From: Immersiella caudata
Lineage: Eukaryota > Ascomycota > Sordariomycetes > Sordariales > Lasiosphaeriaceae
Length of the DNA stretch: 64,000 bases
Direction: 5' to 3'
Assembly (NCBI GenBank): GCA_030512335.1
Contig: JAULSU010000006.1
Span: forward strand, 1,860,001-1,924,000
Shown here: one piece after another, positions 24,289 through 35,558 of the stretch
Position numbering within the stretch: the stretch's first letter is position 1
Layout of the letters: each line of letters starts with the position of its first letter
Notes under the pieces: generated by a model
What the model was told of the DNA's origin: nothing
Seen by the model: the letters and a program-made list of their open reading frames with translations, nothing else
Database searches by the model: none
Made by a program: the position numbers and the translations under genes

Positions 24289-27200
24289 CTATGCATTTGG
24301 TGCCAGTTTAATCCTCCACGCGGCCGCCTTCGCCGTCTCCCTGACGTCCAAATCGCTGTCCTTATCTACTAGCTCTTCCAGTTTCGCTAGGAACCCCAAT
24401 TTCTTGAGCTCCAAGGCCCTCTGCTCTCCGCCCACGTGGTCCTCTTCACGCTCACCGAGGTTGCTGAGCAAGTGACACAGCGCCCGCCGCACCTCTGTAT
24501 CGCGACTGTTGATATGCCCATGGAGCAACTTGAGCAACTCCGTCTGCGCCATTACTAACTGTCGATGTTTGGGTAAACTTGCCGCGATGTGGACCAACAC
24601 GTAGACAACCGCCTCGATGACTTTGGCCTGTGGGTACAGAACCCGCGAGTCTGGCGCGTTGGCGTGTTTCCGTCCGAATGGGTGCAGCACCTTAACTTTC
24701 AACTTTGACGACAAAATCCTGAACAGCTGCTCCTGTCCGAGCTCGGTGAAGATGTATTCGACCATGTCCCCAGGTGGCGAGGGCATATCGGTCGAAGGTA
24801 AGCAAATGAGGTTGCGGATGAAGTTGAGGCCCTGTTCTTGGATGGCTAGATCGTCGTTCCTGGCCTTGCGGGTCAGATTAAGCTCGGCCTCTCGGAGCAT
24901 CGAGATCTTTCTCTCCGCTCGTTGCAATCGCACCGAGGTTGGCCTCGATGCCGACTGGCTGCCAGGGTAAGCGGCCGCGCTGTTGGGGTCCTCGAACGTC
25001 GCTTCGTCCATGTCCTCGTCGTTGTCGGCGTCCTGCTCAAGTTGCTGTTCCATTTGCGCGCGCGTGTGGAGGGCCCTATCCTCGATATCATCACAGATCA
25101 ACCGGGTGAGATAGCCCGGCTCTAGTTCCTGGAGAGCTTGCTTCTTCAATCCGTCGCCGGCTTTGTCGACCAAATGCTTCAGTGCCCACATCGCATTGAG
25201 CCTTAACCCTGGATTGCCCGAGCGAGCCTGTTCGCAGAGAACCTTGAGCACACCTAATTCTAACAGTGTCTGGGTCGAGTCGGTCAGTATAAACACAGAA
25301 GCTCCCAGAGGACCGGGCGTGGTCAACTCACCTCCCGCATGGGGCTATGATTCAGGACCAAGTTACAGACTGCACCGCAGGCTGCAATTTGGATGTCGGC
25401 TACGTTGTGCTTCAGCAACCTAAAAATGGGCTTCGCAACGCCGTGGTCTGTAAGGACCGTCCGGAGGTTGCTGGGGGATCGGCTCAGTACCCGGATGACA
25501 TGGCACGCTGCCATGATGACAGCATTAGGATTGCTCCCATAGGGCGAGGACTCTCTGTGAATCTCCATGTCTTCCTCGTCGCCGTCTTTCTCAGCCTTTG
25601 ACTTCTCCTTGGCGTTCTTGGGCTTGGAGGGCGTGGCGCTAAGTGATTCTACAATGTACGGCAGCACGTCGTGGTCGGCTATCGCTTTACGGTAATCCTC
25701 CTTATTAGCCACCAAACCTGCCACGAGCTTTAGCATGCTCTCTCTCATCTTGATATTGTGCGCGTATACGGGAAGGTGGCCTGGTACCCCAACGCTGCAA
25801 GTTGGGAGACCATCCTCACGGGGGGTGCTGTGTTCTGGGTTTGGCGACCATGGCCGGGAGGCTATTTGAACCTTCAAGGGTTCGTATGCGTCCTTCAGCA
25901 ACTTGTGAACCATCTTCATGGCGCCGCACTCTTGGGCGGCTTGTTGCAAATAATCGCTGTCTGCAAGCAGGCGTGCCAAAACTGCTGGTGTACGTTCCAG
26001 GATAGCCCAGTCCAGGGCAACATCGCGGTCTATAAAGCTTGAACTTTGAACAGTGGGCGGGAGTGGTTTGTCGTGGTCTCTGATGAGGGTACAAAGCAGA
26101 GGCACTACGAGCAGGCCAATGGCAACTTCTCGCTCTGGCAGTGCGAACCCAGCCTTGTAGAGCGTTGCCAGGACCGAGGCGGCCATGACCCTCTCTAAGC
26201 CGTCCGTTGTTCGAACGAGATGGATGAGCCAAGGGATGAGTGGACTTTCGGCATCCTCGGCATCTGCGTCGCCATTTGAACCTGCCGAGTCGAAGCGGCT
26301 AGGGTCCCACCCGGAGAACTTTGTGGTTATCGGGCGTGCCGCTGACACGAGGTTGTCGCTGGACGGCGAGAAACCTAAAGGGGGGAACTGCGCGAGTGCA
26401 GACAGCGACCGAGGCTGCGTAATGGGCACCACGGGGAGCAAATATTCCATCGCGGCAGGATTCCTAGACCGAGCCGTGCTTAGCCCGCTCACCTCGAGGG
26501 CGTTCCTGGCAGCCTTGGCCTCTTTGGTAGCGGGTGTGAACTCGGCATTTGGAAAGATTGCAAGCATGGCCGGCGAGTACATCAGCATGCATGCCCGGTA
26601 GCGGGAGTCTGCGATGATGGTGGAGATAGCTTCTAGGACCGGTGCGAGATCCAGTCCAAGGGGTGCTGGGTCCGGTATCATGTCGTCCAAGCCATCGCTT
26701 CGCGCCAGCACCTCGGCCCCAGGAATCACCTCTCCGCGTAACACGGCAAAGCTCGCAAGTTGCGAGGCAAGCGAGTCTAATATACCTTGACCTGCAAGCA
26801 GGTTCTGGTGCTGTGGCGTCTTGCATAGCCGGCTGATCAGGTTGGCAACAATGCATTTTTGTTCTTGTGTAGCGACAGCGTCCGAAGTCGAAGCCAAGAC
26901 GGTGTTCATTGAGTTTAGGTGTTGGGGTTTGAAAAGGAGATCTGATAATGCCGTTACGTCGTCGAATGGACTGGGCGAGGCCAGGGCCGAAGCATCAGCG
27001 ATGTCGCGCAGCGCCCGAAGCGCCGTCAACACAAGCTGCGGCGGGTTCTCGGAGGGAGATATATGTGATAGAATGGCCGGTATTGCATTGACGGCGCGGA
27101 GCGGCGCGAGAAAGGAGGGACCGCCTGTCAAGAGCATGTCAACACATCAGTCCCCGCCGATATGGCAACCATGTCCAACTCACCACTTGCGAAACTGGCA

Positions 27201-27481
27201 ATGAGCTCCAGCGATAGTAGCCGTACGCGCTCGCTGTCGGCTAGGGGCCGTGGCTGCCCCGCGTTGCTGTAAGTGTCCTCGCCGCTCCGAATGGACGGGG
27301 ACCGAACGGTTTGGAGCGTCTTGACCAGGGACTCCAGAATCCCGCTTTCAATCCATCTCTCCTTGCGCTGAACATGGCCGACAATGTCATCCTTCAGGGC
27401 GCGAAGCGCAGCTGTTTGCTCCGAGTAGCTTCTAGCCACCCTGATCTGCGACAGGATCGGGGGGCTCTGGATGCGCGCCAT
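24289..27481 (-). CDS. gid5: ARMC8/Gid5 (Vid28) armadillo-repeat subunit of the GID ligase
   Basis: Armadillo-repeat protein matching metazoan ARMC8 and yeast Gid5/Vid28, a scaffold of the GID/CTLH E3 ubiquitin ligase that degrades gluconeogenic enzymes after a shift to glucose. Three exons on the minus strand, 27481-27184, 27124-25332 and 25269-24289, separated by introns of 59 and 62 nt (both GTGAGT donors), give 1023 residues with every junction in frame. Helical repeats occur through most of the chain, for example ALRALKDDIVGHVQ (N-terminal), IACGAVCNLVLNHSPMRE at the second junction, and LRLNAMWALKHLVDKAG and RALCHLLSNLGERE in the last exon. The C-terminal third (LLELGVLKVL onward) is the best-conserved ARMC8 region. 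An acidic, Asp-rich insert lies in the last exon. It is divergent from the PREG-type gene. Confidence 0.9.
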
Positions 27482-29385
27482 GCTGAGGAGTAGAGGTCGA
27501 GTCAGTTGCTCGGAGGGGTAGCAGCGAGCATGGAAGGAGATCTCTCCTCAGCGGATTGGGCCCCGAGATAAAAGAAGTCAATTGTAGTACCCCAACAAGG
27601 CACAGCCCTTTCGGGACTCGGAGGCGACTGGTCGGAAACTTAGGTTGCGATTGTGTGCGACGGTCTGTCTTTCAAGGGAGCCTCGGGAGCTGCCTGCTGC
27701 TCGGTCGTGTATGCCTTGGAATATCGTGTTCTCTGCCGATACAGTCCCGGATCGGAGGGACGGGATATATCTGCGATGATGAATTAGGCCACACAAGAAG
27801 GAGCGCCTGGCCACCTGAATGGTGATTGAAGCTACAGGATGATATTTTGCGGGCGTTAAGATGATGAGCCTTGAGACAGTGCCGCGATGCGTTTTTCCAG
27901 GATTGTCCGTCAATCAAGGGTGGGTCAGCGGGGCACCGGCTCATCGCTAGGTACACCCCTTGCTGTTTTCAACGTCTTCCACTACATAAAAACTGCCGTG
28001 AAGTTTGACGACACCTTGAAAACGGGCACTCGTGCAGTTCTCCTTCTAGGGGACGGCCGAATATAGCCACACACCCCCATGCTTAGTGAGTGAAAACCCT
28101 TATGTTGAAGTGTTGAACCTGAGCGGCGCGGGCGAGGTCACGAGCCTTGGCAATTTGACGAGCAAACGCCTTACGAAAGACCGTACCTAATTCTTTCGAA
28201 GTTTCTTTTGCCAACCAAAACATCGCCATAGTGCACCCACTGTCTTGTGGGCGATAGATCTGATGGAACTGATTGTCTTGGATAGTACTTTGACGCTGGC
28301 GCAACTGGGCTCTCGAGGGGAGCAATTGACTGTGACGGATGTGGGCATCTTTCGTTGAAGGCGGCCTTCGAACATTCTGAAAACAACAATATAGGGGTCC
28401 CACGATCCAGCTAGGTCATGTTTAGGTGCACAACCAGACGGGATACCATCAAGCGGAGGTATCATAGCTCGAGTGGCATCGGACTAGAGTGGGCTGGCTT
28501 ATAGACTAGACAACAGAGAGAGGATAGTGGCCAAAACGCAAGAGAGTCGTAATTATCAGAAACCGTTTTATTCTTTGCTAATGCCCTATCCTCGTCCGGC
28601 ACGGTATCTCGAGCTCAGTCTCACCAATGCGATGCGGCGGATCGAGACCGGACCACGCTGCCAGCACGTTCACTGTAGCCGCAATACGATTGGAGGGCTG
28701 TCGCAACACTTTGTTGCACCTGGGGGAGGCGTCTGCATCGGCGCTCCAAGGTCACTAAACAGGGCCTAACCCGGGTCTCCCTGCTTAATTCCATGCACTC
28801 TCGTGGACCCAGCCGGGAGGCATTCCCAGAGAACCGGAAGACGACCTCCAAACCCTCGAGCGGTGAACGGATGGTCTACTGACCAATGTTCTCCCGATGC
28901 TGGCCGACTTGCGACTGTTGGCCTCCACCTTCTCGGTTGCTGGTTGGTTTCTAGGTATCGTTCAAGGTCCGCTCTCTTGTGAACGCTGTAGGGGGACATG
29001 GGCTGCGGATGACGATGAACGGACGGCCGTTGAACCACAATCAGTGCGAAGGCGAAGTAGTTCGACACCGTTGCGCGGCAAAGAAAACGTGTGACAAGTG
29101 AGCTGAGCCGGTGCCCCGCCCCATGGTTGCCAACGTGATTTGTGTGGCCAGCTTTGGATTTGCTGTCGCAAATGTTGTCGGTCAAAAAAAGCAGTTAGGC
29201 ACGCCAGCTGGAATGCCCCTTCCGAGTGCGGTTCACATTGGTCCTTGGCCTGGATCGGTGTGCGCCCAGGACTGCGATTTATGATGAGCTTGCCGCAGCC
29301 GAGAGACCATTTTTTTCCATCCCATAATAAATGCAAATCCATGCTGCCAACACCCACAAATCCTCAGCTACCTAGGCGTATTATC
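27482..29385. other. Divergent promoter region between gid5 and the PREG-type gene
   Basis: About 1.9 kb with only short random frames. It should hold the promoters of both flanking genes. No repeats or RNA genes seen. Confidence 0.5.
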
Positions 29386-29691
29386 ATGAACAAAGAAGCA
29401 TCACCCCGCAACACCGCCGCTGCGTCATGAGGAGCTGTACCCTGCCCCGCACTCCAACAACTATTGCGAACTGAACAACCCCCTCGGTCTGACAGCACTG
29501 CTCCTTCGAGGGCCCGCGTTCCCGCCTTCGCTGAAGGCCGGCTCGACCCTTGTCGCATCGTTTCTCCCGATCGCCCAAGACCGCTAAGCGGGCTCCCGCA
29601 CTTGCAGTGGAGAAGAAGGTCAAAATCTGCGGAGAACAGCAGCACCGCCAGCCCCACTGCTGCACCAAGGCGCAACTCCTCCCTGTCTTGA
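29386..29691 (+). other. Possible 5' coding extension of the PREG-type gene, with in-frame stops
   Basis: In the same frame as the downstream cyclin gene, an ATG at 29386 opens MNKEASPRNTAAAS then TGA (29428); after it comes protein-like sequence (about 29464-29688, including RIVSPDRPRPLSGLPHLQW and RSKSAENSSTASP) ending at a second TGA (29689), only 33 nt before the ATG at 29722. Both TGAs sit next to acceptor-like TGACAG sequences (29490-29495 and 29689-29694), so unrecognised introns could remove them, but I see only weak GTCA-type donors. Confidence 0.4.
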
Positions 29692-29721
29692 CAGCGCGTG
29701 AAAGATGACGAGGCTGGGATA

Positions 29722-31048
29722 ATGTTGGTTCAACCTCCGGCTCTTGCGTCCTCAGTCAATGCCTCGCCGAGAAGTGGTTTTCACGCGTTCCACTATGCTC
29801 CCGCGTCGTCTCCACGACAGTCTCCGTCCTGGCTCTCGACCGCCCTGTCTCGCCGCCAATCAGCCTCCTCGACCGCAACTTCGATAGCGTCGCCGTCCCT
29901 TCCGCGGGCTAAAAGATATGTAGACGCCGCGACGCAGTACTCGCCCATGGAGCCCTTCGACTACGCAGCCGGAGCCGTGGTTCGCGCCCCGCCGAGCGAA
30001 GGCGACGGCCTCGACCCGCCCGCGCCGCGAGGACCGAAAGCCATGTCTGTCCGCAACGAGCGTCACCCCGTCCCCAGCGCGTACGAGCAGGCACAGGCTC
30101 AGCCGAGACCGGCAAAGGCGGTACCAGGGGGTTCGAGACAGCGTACGGAGGCACAAGCCGGGACCGCCGTACAACCGCTTTCGCCTTCCAAGAGGAAGAG
30201 CGCCGACGGCCCTGGAGAATCCAGCACTGCGCTCCCAAATCCCGCAAAGAGCCCTTCAACCCTCTCCAAGCGGCCAAAAACTGACACAAGCCCCCCAAAA
30301 GTTATGCCGATAAAGTATGAACTTTGTCAGGCCGAGGACATAGTTGTCCTGGTTGCCCACATGCTGGGGGAACTCATCGAAACCAATGATGCCCTGGCGC
30401 TTACCACGGGTCATCTCACGAGGTTCCACTCGCGGTAAGCTGGCGCAACTGGCGCACGCCATGACCTTTGTTGTTCTGACATGAGACTGATGCCCTCGCA
30501 GCACCGCTCCTGGAATCTCCATACTGGACTACCTGCATAGACTGGCAAAACATGCCACACTAACCCCCCCTCTTCTCTTGTCCATGGTCTACTATATCGA
30601 CCGGCTTTGCGCACTATATCCCGAATTTACTATCAACACACTTACGGTTCACCGCTTTCTTATCACAGCAGCAACAGTAGCGGCGAAGGGTCTTTCGGAT
30701 GCATTTTGGAATAATTCTCACTACGCCAAGGTTGGCGGTGTGAGGCTCGCCGAGCTCAAGTTGTTGGAGCTTGAGTTTCTCTACAGGGTCGACTGGAAAA
30801 TCGTACCAAACCCGGAGGTGTTGGTCGCATACTACCGTGGGCTCGTTGAGCGCTGCCCGGGCTATAGGCTCGAGACGGAAGAACAATCAGGCGAGGAGGA
30901 TGACGATGTTGATGAGAGTGTTGAGGAGGATGATGATAATGACGGGACGAGAAGCAACACGGATACCACTACGGAAGGAGCGGAAGGGTCCGGTGACTCT
31001 GAGGATGGTGGGAGTGTGCCAGGGGCGAGGGAAGGGGGATCATTATAG
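29722..31048 (+). CDS. preg: PREG/Pho80-type cyclin (5' end unresolved)
   Basis: Cyclin of the Pho80/PREG class, which with a Pho85-type kinase represses the phosphate-starvation activator (Pho4/NUC-1). Exons 29722-30434 and 30502-31048 join in frame (CG|C) to give 419 residues from the ATG at 29722. The cyclin box covers about 200-350: HRLAKHATLTPPLLLSMVYY, INTLTVHRFLITAATVAAKG, FWNNSHYAKVGGVRLAELKL and EFLYRVDWKIVPNPEVLVAYY-like sequence. The N-terminal ~195 residues are Ser/Pro-rich and the C-terminus is acidic (Glu/Asp runs). The frame is open upstream of 29722 and continues as protein-like sequence back to an ATG at 29386, but two TGA codons (29428 and 29689) interrupt it, so the true 5' exons, or a disrupted N-terminus, remain open. 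The cyclin core is intact. Confidence 0.82.
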
Positions 31049-31565
31049 GGATAGCTTCATCGCTCACTCGCTCGCCGGGGCGGCCGCATTACCGCATATT
31101 TGAAAAGGTCATATCAGGAAGCATTCGGGGTCATGGATTGGGTTAAGATTAAGAAGTTTTACATCGTCGTCAGTTTTGTCATCCCGGGTTGGCGAAGCTC
31201 TGGTGATTTTGGGGAGGCAGATCTTTGATTGGAACTGTACATAGCGACTGCAAAGATACCACCAATTACTGAAGAGACATCGCATCTTCATGCATAACAC
31301 TTCGATCATTACTGTTACAACCTCGAATGTCGTGGCACTCAGCCGCTGCTGCGTCGTGGGATGCCCAGTTCTCAGTCTCATGGCACAATGAGCAGGGGTC
31401 TGACAGCCACGCCACTCAACGTCAAGGGCCCACTTTCCGCCTAGCATCCACCCGTTGCGGCTCATTGTCCCCAAAGTCAACCCTGAATACAAACCGAAGC
31501 GCATGCAATTACTCCAGCCGCGCGATCCAACAACCCGCTGCGCAAGGCAATTTCAGTCTCCCAAG
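31049..31565. other. Spacer with EMC10 promoter
   Basis: 517 bp between the PREG-type gene and EMC10, both on the plus strand. No supported coding sequence; the open frame preceding the EMC10 ATG has no conservation. Confidence 0.5.
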
Positions 31566-32229
31566 ATGAGGCTCAACACCCTATTATCGGCGCTTCTCGC
31601 TGGAACCGCCGTTCTCGCAGACACCGTCCCCGTCTTCATCCAACCGATCAGCTCCTCCGAGACTTCGCCCGCCCTCCTCATCAAAATCAGCCACGACCCC
31701 CTCGAAACCACCACAGATCCTACTTCTGCCCCGCAAATATCCACCGAGATCCTCTCCTACGAAGCCCCTGAAATACCAGACGACGTCAAGCTCGTGCGCA
31801 TCGGCGCGTACGATAGCAAAGCGGCGAGGTGGTCGTCCTCGACGACGGTAGTGTCCGTGGAGAACTTCGGGAAGGGGTACTCGCCACACTTTATCCTCAC
31901 GCTGGATGCAAACGGGAAGGACTTGATTGGCGTGGCATGTCGGGGCGTTAGGGTCGACGCTGGGTATACGAGAGATTTTGGGCCGCAGGTGAAGGTGGTG
32001 GTTGCTGGGCGAGGGAAGCAGCCCGAGCTGAACAAGCCTGTCGTCCTGAGTCCGGAGGGGAAGAAAGTCGTCCCGGAGGCGGAGAAGACTTTCTTGCAGA
32101 AGTATGGATCCCGACCTCCTGATAGTGGTGTGAGTTTGGAGATAGCTGTGCTAACGTGTTTGCAGGTACTGGTGGGTGTTGGCTATCGGGGCGTTCATGT
32201 TGATATCAGGCGGAGGCGATGGGAAGTAA
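31566..32229 (+). CDS. EMC10: EMC10-like ER membrane protein complex subunit
   Basis: Two exons, 31566-32101 and 32166-32229, encode 199 residues. The layout fits fungal EMC10, a lumenal subunit of the ER membrane protein insertase with a single C-terminal anchor: a signal peptide at 1-19 (MRLNTLLSALLAGTAVLAD), a beta-rich domain (VKLVRIGAYDSKAARWSSST, GYSPHFILTLDANGKDLIG), and a C-terminal transmembrane helix YWWVLAIGAFMLISGGG. The second exon is only 64 nt and is needed for that helix; without splicing the frame runs into a long random tail. The intron (GTATGG...TTTGCAG) is 64 nt with CTAAC before the acceptor. The family call comes from remembered fungal EMC10 patterns and is good but not certain. 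Confidence 0.7.
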
Positions 32230-32916
32230 ATTTTAGACTTGCGATACCCTCAACTTATTTTACGACGGTTTATGGTCTATTAGCTGGTGAGATACTGGCT
32301 TGTGTCGTGTGCAGGTCTACCCAAAAGGGTCGGGATAGATACCATACGTGTGGCGGACTGCCTGCCTGCGACGATGCATACCAATCTGTGCCTTTGAGTC
32401 CTCGCTCAGCATGAGTTGGCGCTCCTGGCCGACTGGTTGAAAGATGCTTCTACGTTTTGACTGCCTGTGGTACATCGAGTGCTTGGAAGGCTTCGTTTGA
32501 GGGTATGCTGTTTGGGCATTCACCACCTGTAGAAGCTAGGTAGAACATGTTTCGAACCCTTCCCCAAATCACTCAATGACCTGCCATGTGCCATCATATC
32601 TAATCCTATAGAACTTTGAATCTCACCCCTGGCTATTTGGTTACCGTGAGAACCTTACGCGCCGCATCGTGTCGAAGCTGGAACTGCACCGTGCGCGGGC
32701 AGCTGGTTGCCAGGTGAGATCAAGCGCACAGGCCCGCAAACTGGAGCTCCGCCAGCTCCAGTCTCTAAATCCAAGCTACTCCTTCCTCCCCACTACCTGG
32801 CGCAAAGCACTTCTACTTTCACCTTTACTCTTGCCTACTGTTTGGTCCGAGTATTTCGCACAATCTCCCACCGCGATTCCAACCAATACCTCAAACCACA
32901 AACAATAACCGCAAAC
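32230..32916. other. Spacer with CHZ1 promoter
   Basis: 687 bp without a supported gene. The last ~60 bp before the CHZ1 ATG are C/A-rich, as expected for a fungal 5' leader. Confidence 0.5.
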
Positions 32917-33414
32917 ATGGCCACCGAGAACGGCACCACCACTTCCGTCCAGGACCCCTCCGCGTTCGCGGGCAGCGCGCCCGCTGAGACCAAGGGCAAG
33001 GGCAAGGCTGCCGCCACGGAGGAAGTTGAGGATACCTCCATGGCCGTTGACGATGACGATGATGAGGATGAGGACGAGGATGGTGAAGAGGTAAGCCGCA
33101 AGCCCCTACCCCGCGCTAGCGCATACACTTCGGCGCCATGTGCTAACTGCGCGTCCACAGGAGGAGGCTGAGGCTGGTACGTCAATTCGCAAGTGACAGA
33201 GCGTTACTACGAGCGCGCAACTAACAAGCACTGTCTAGCCGATGAGGAGGACGGCATGGAGGAGATCGACCTCGACAATGTCATCGGTCGCCGCACTCGT
33301 GGCAAGGTGATCGACTTCGCGAAGGCCGCCGCCGAGAACCCCGCCGAGGACGACGAAGACGAGGATGAGGATGATGACTTCGAGGTCGAGGATGAGAAGA
33401 TGGACGACGCCTAA
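32917..33414 (+). CDS. CHZ1: Chz1-type histone H2A.Z-H2B chaperone
   Basis: Small acidic protein of 121 residues. Three exons: 32917-33090, a 16-nt microexon 33161-33176, and 33239-33414; introns have GTAAGC and GTACGT donors and CTAAC branch sites. Chz1 is a nuclear chaperone that hands H2A.Z-H2B dimers to the SWR1 remodeller. The CHZ motif is clear in exon 3: EEIDLDNVIGRRTRGKVIDF followed by AKAAAEN. It is flanked by Asp/Glu-rich stretches (DDDDDEDEDEDGEE in exon 1 and another at the C-terminus) that contact histones. The ATG at 32917 (MATENGTT) lies after a C/A-rich leader. The microexon keeps the frame (GAG GAG GCT GAG GCT G). Confidence 0.9.
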
Positions 33415-34486
33415 ACGGTTTCCTTCATGTCTTTAGACGACGCGATAGATGCGCTTGCCCCTCATCACGATGAGTTCGGGTTCATGACGGCACGAGCTTG
33501 GGATGAGGTAAAATACGGATGGTCATGTCGTTTTGCACAGGATGATTGGCTTTGTGCTGGATCTATGCAAGGGCATTGGATCTTTGCGGCGTTTTGGCAG
33601 GGCTCCAGACCATCATCTGGCTGATGGCATTGATGCGAAGATCGGGCTTTACACAGCAGTTCAGGCCAAAAATTGAAGATCTTCCAACCTACCTCTTGGT
33701 GATGCTGCGCGAGCTTCCGTAACGAGTTTTGGCTGGAGAACTCTGTGATGGAAGGACTACCATGTCACATTGAGATGGCGCATCCCTCCTGATGCCATGA
33801 CAAGCAGTGGGGTGGAATCAAACAAGGGGTCTCCAGTTGATGATCCCCCGCGCTGTTGTTTATACCATCTGCAACGTGCTTTCACATGTAAAACGTCTCC
33901 AGCTGTCATCTATTATTATTCACGACACGAACCTTGAGGGCTGCAACCACTCTTGTCATACAGACAAGCGCCACCTCTGATTTTGCAGTCCAAGGTCAAG
34001 TCATCCAGTCCTGATTTGATCACTTCGGTATTGGTGACCCCTGGGCTGCCCCCTCATGGATGGATATTTTACTCAGCAATTCACCAATCGTTTCGCTGCT
34101 GGTGTCTCCAAATTTTCTGGCAAGCTCTGGCCACTCAGTCTAGGCCAGTTCCTCGCCTTGGGATAAAGAACCGCAATTCAGCGAGCCGTCCAACCAGCAG
34201 CCACGAGGGTCACAAGGTGCATTGTTGGAAGAAGCGACATCGCCTCACCAAGTATTCTCCAAAAGACTTAGGCACCAAAGGGGTCAAACTGTATTTTTCA
34301 CCAATTTCCTCGCCCGATCGATCGCATCTCAACAGTTTTTCCGTTCTTACCGCATCCGACTTTTCGTGCCCTGGTCTGGCACCAAGCATGGAAGGCAGAT
34401 AATCGAAAACGCGGGTATCAACGGAACATCCAGACTGCGAGAGTCAGAAAAAAGGACACACCAGGCGCCTCGTCATAGCAACGATC
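33415..34486. other. Intergenic region between CHZ1 and BET1
   Basis: About 1.07 kb with short random frames only. Contains the CHZ1 3' UTR and the BET1 promoter and leader. Confidence 0.5.
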
Positions 34487-35217
34487 ATGGCACAGAGGTA
34501 CGTCTCGCCTCTCAACCACAGCATCTGCGCTCTCTACTCAAGAGCAAAACGTTTCAACCCGCGAGGCCATTCCCACCAGTGGCGCGAGACGACAGACCAA
34601 AAGAGAACACGTAGAGCTAACTAACCACCTCTGCCCTGCAGATTTGGCGCCTCCTCACTTCACCAGCGCGACTCGCGCAGCGACCTCTTTAAGGGGTACA
34701 CCGGCTCCGGCGCCGACAGGTCCGCGCGCGCGAGCCCGAACCCGAACCGAGCAGCCGGGGGTTACGGATACGGCGGGTACCCCGGAGCGAACGGATCGAC
34801 AAGCAGCGGAGGACACCTGGGGGTAGAAAGCCGGGGGTTTCGACCGGCGACGCCGAACTCGCGAGGGCAGTACAGCGATGCGGTGCTGAACGAGTTGGAG
34901 AGTCAGAATGATCAGCAGGTGGATGGGATTTTGGGGAAGGTCAGGATACTGAAAGATGTAGGTTGTGGTTTTGGGCCTAGGATTGGACAGGATGCTGACA
35001 AGGTGTACAGATGACGGTGGCGATTGGTGACGAGATCAGGGAATCGTCGGCCCTGGCGGAGAAGATGAACGACAGTTTTGACAAGACGAGGCTACGCCTG
35101 CGCGGCACGATGAATCGGATGCTGCTGATGGCGGAGAGGACGGGAGTTGGCTGGAAGGTCTGGCTTGGTTTCTTCCTGGCGGTCATCATCTTGTTTACGT
35201 ATGTCTGGCTCTTTTAA
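34487..35217 (+). CDS. BET1: Bet1-type ER-Golgi SNARE
   Basis: Tail-anchored Qc-SNARE of ER-to-Golgi transport. Three exons: 34487-34497 (only 11 nt, ATG GCA CAG AG), 34642-34957 and 35011-35217, giving 177 residues. The N-terminal part is Gly/Ser/Tyr-rich and disordered. The SNARE motif spans roughly 88-158 (SDAVLNELESQNDQQVDGIL, RILKD-MTVAIGDEIRESS across the second intron, MNRMLLMAERTG). A C-terminal membrane helix (VWLGFFLAVIILFTYVWLF) ends the chain. The first exon was chosen because it supplies the MAQRFG start typical of fungal Bet1 and has a GTACGT donor, with CTGCAG as acceptor. It is convergent with the APC15-type gene. Confidence 0.9.
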
Positions 35218-35558
35218 GGGGCAGGGCAATGCATTTTCTCTTGATGTAGCCGGGCTGCGTTTTGGTCAAGAGCATGTGATTTTGTCTAGACTCAGCCACG
35301 AGGGGCGAACGGCGTTTTCGGGGGCAATGAGGATCACTTTTTGGTTTCGGGAACGAACAGCACATCCTTGATGTACAAAGCTAAGGACACGATTGTGGTG
35401 ATAGAAGTTGATTTTGAATATGAATATTGTAATGCCCCGGGTCAACTCCTCCTGTTCTTGAGTGTAATACTAAACGCCCGTCATGCGTGCTCCTGGGTAT
35501 CATGTGCTAGTCCTCGCCGTAATTTATACACTGTTACTCCAATGTCCAGTAACCGTCC
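35218..35558. other. Convergent spacer between BET1 and APC15
   Basis: 341 bp holding the two 3' UTRs. No coding feature supported. Confidence 0.5.
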
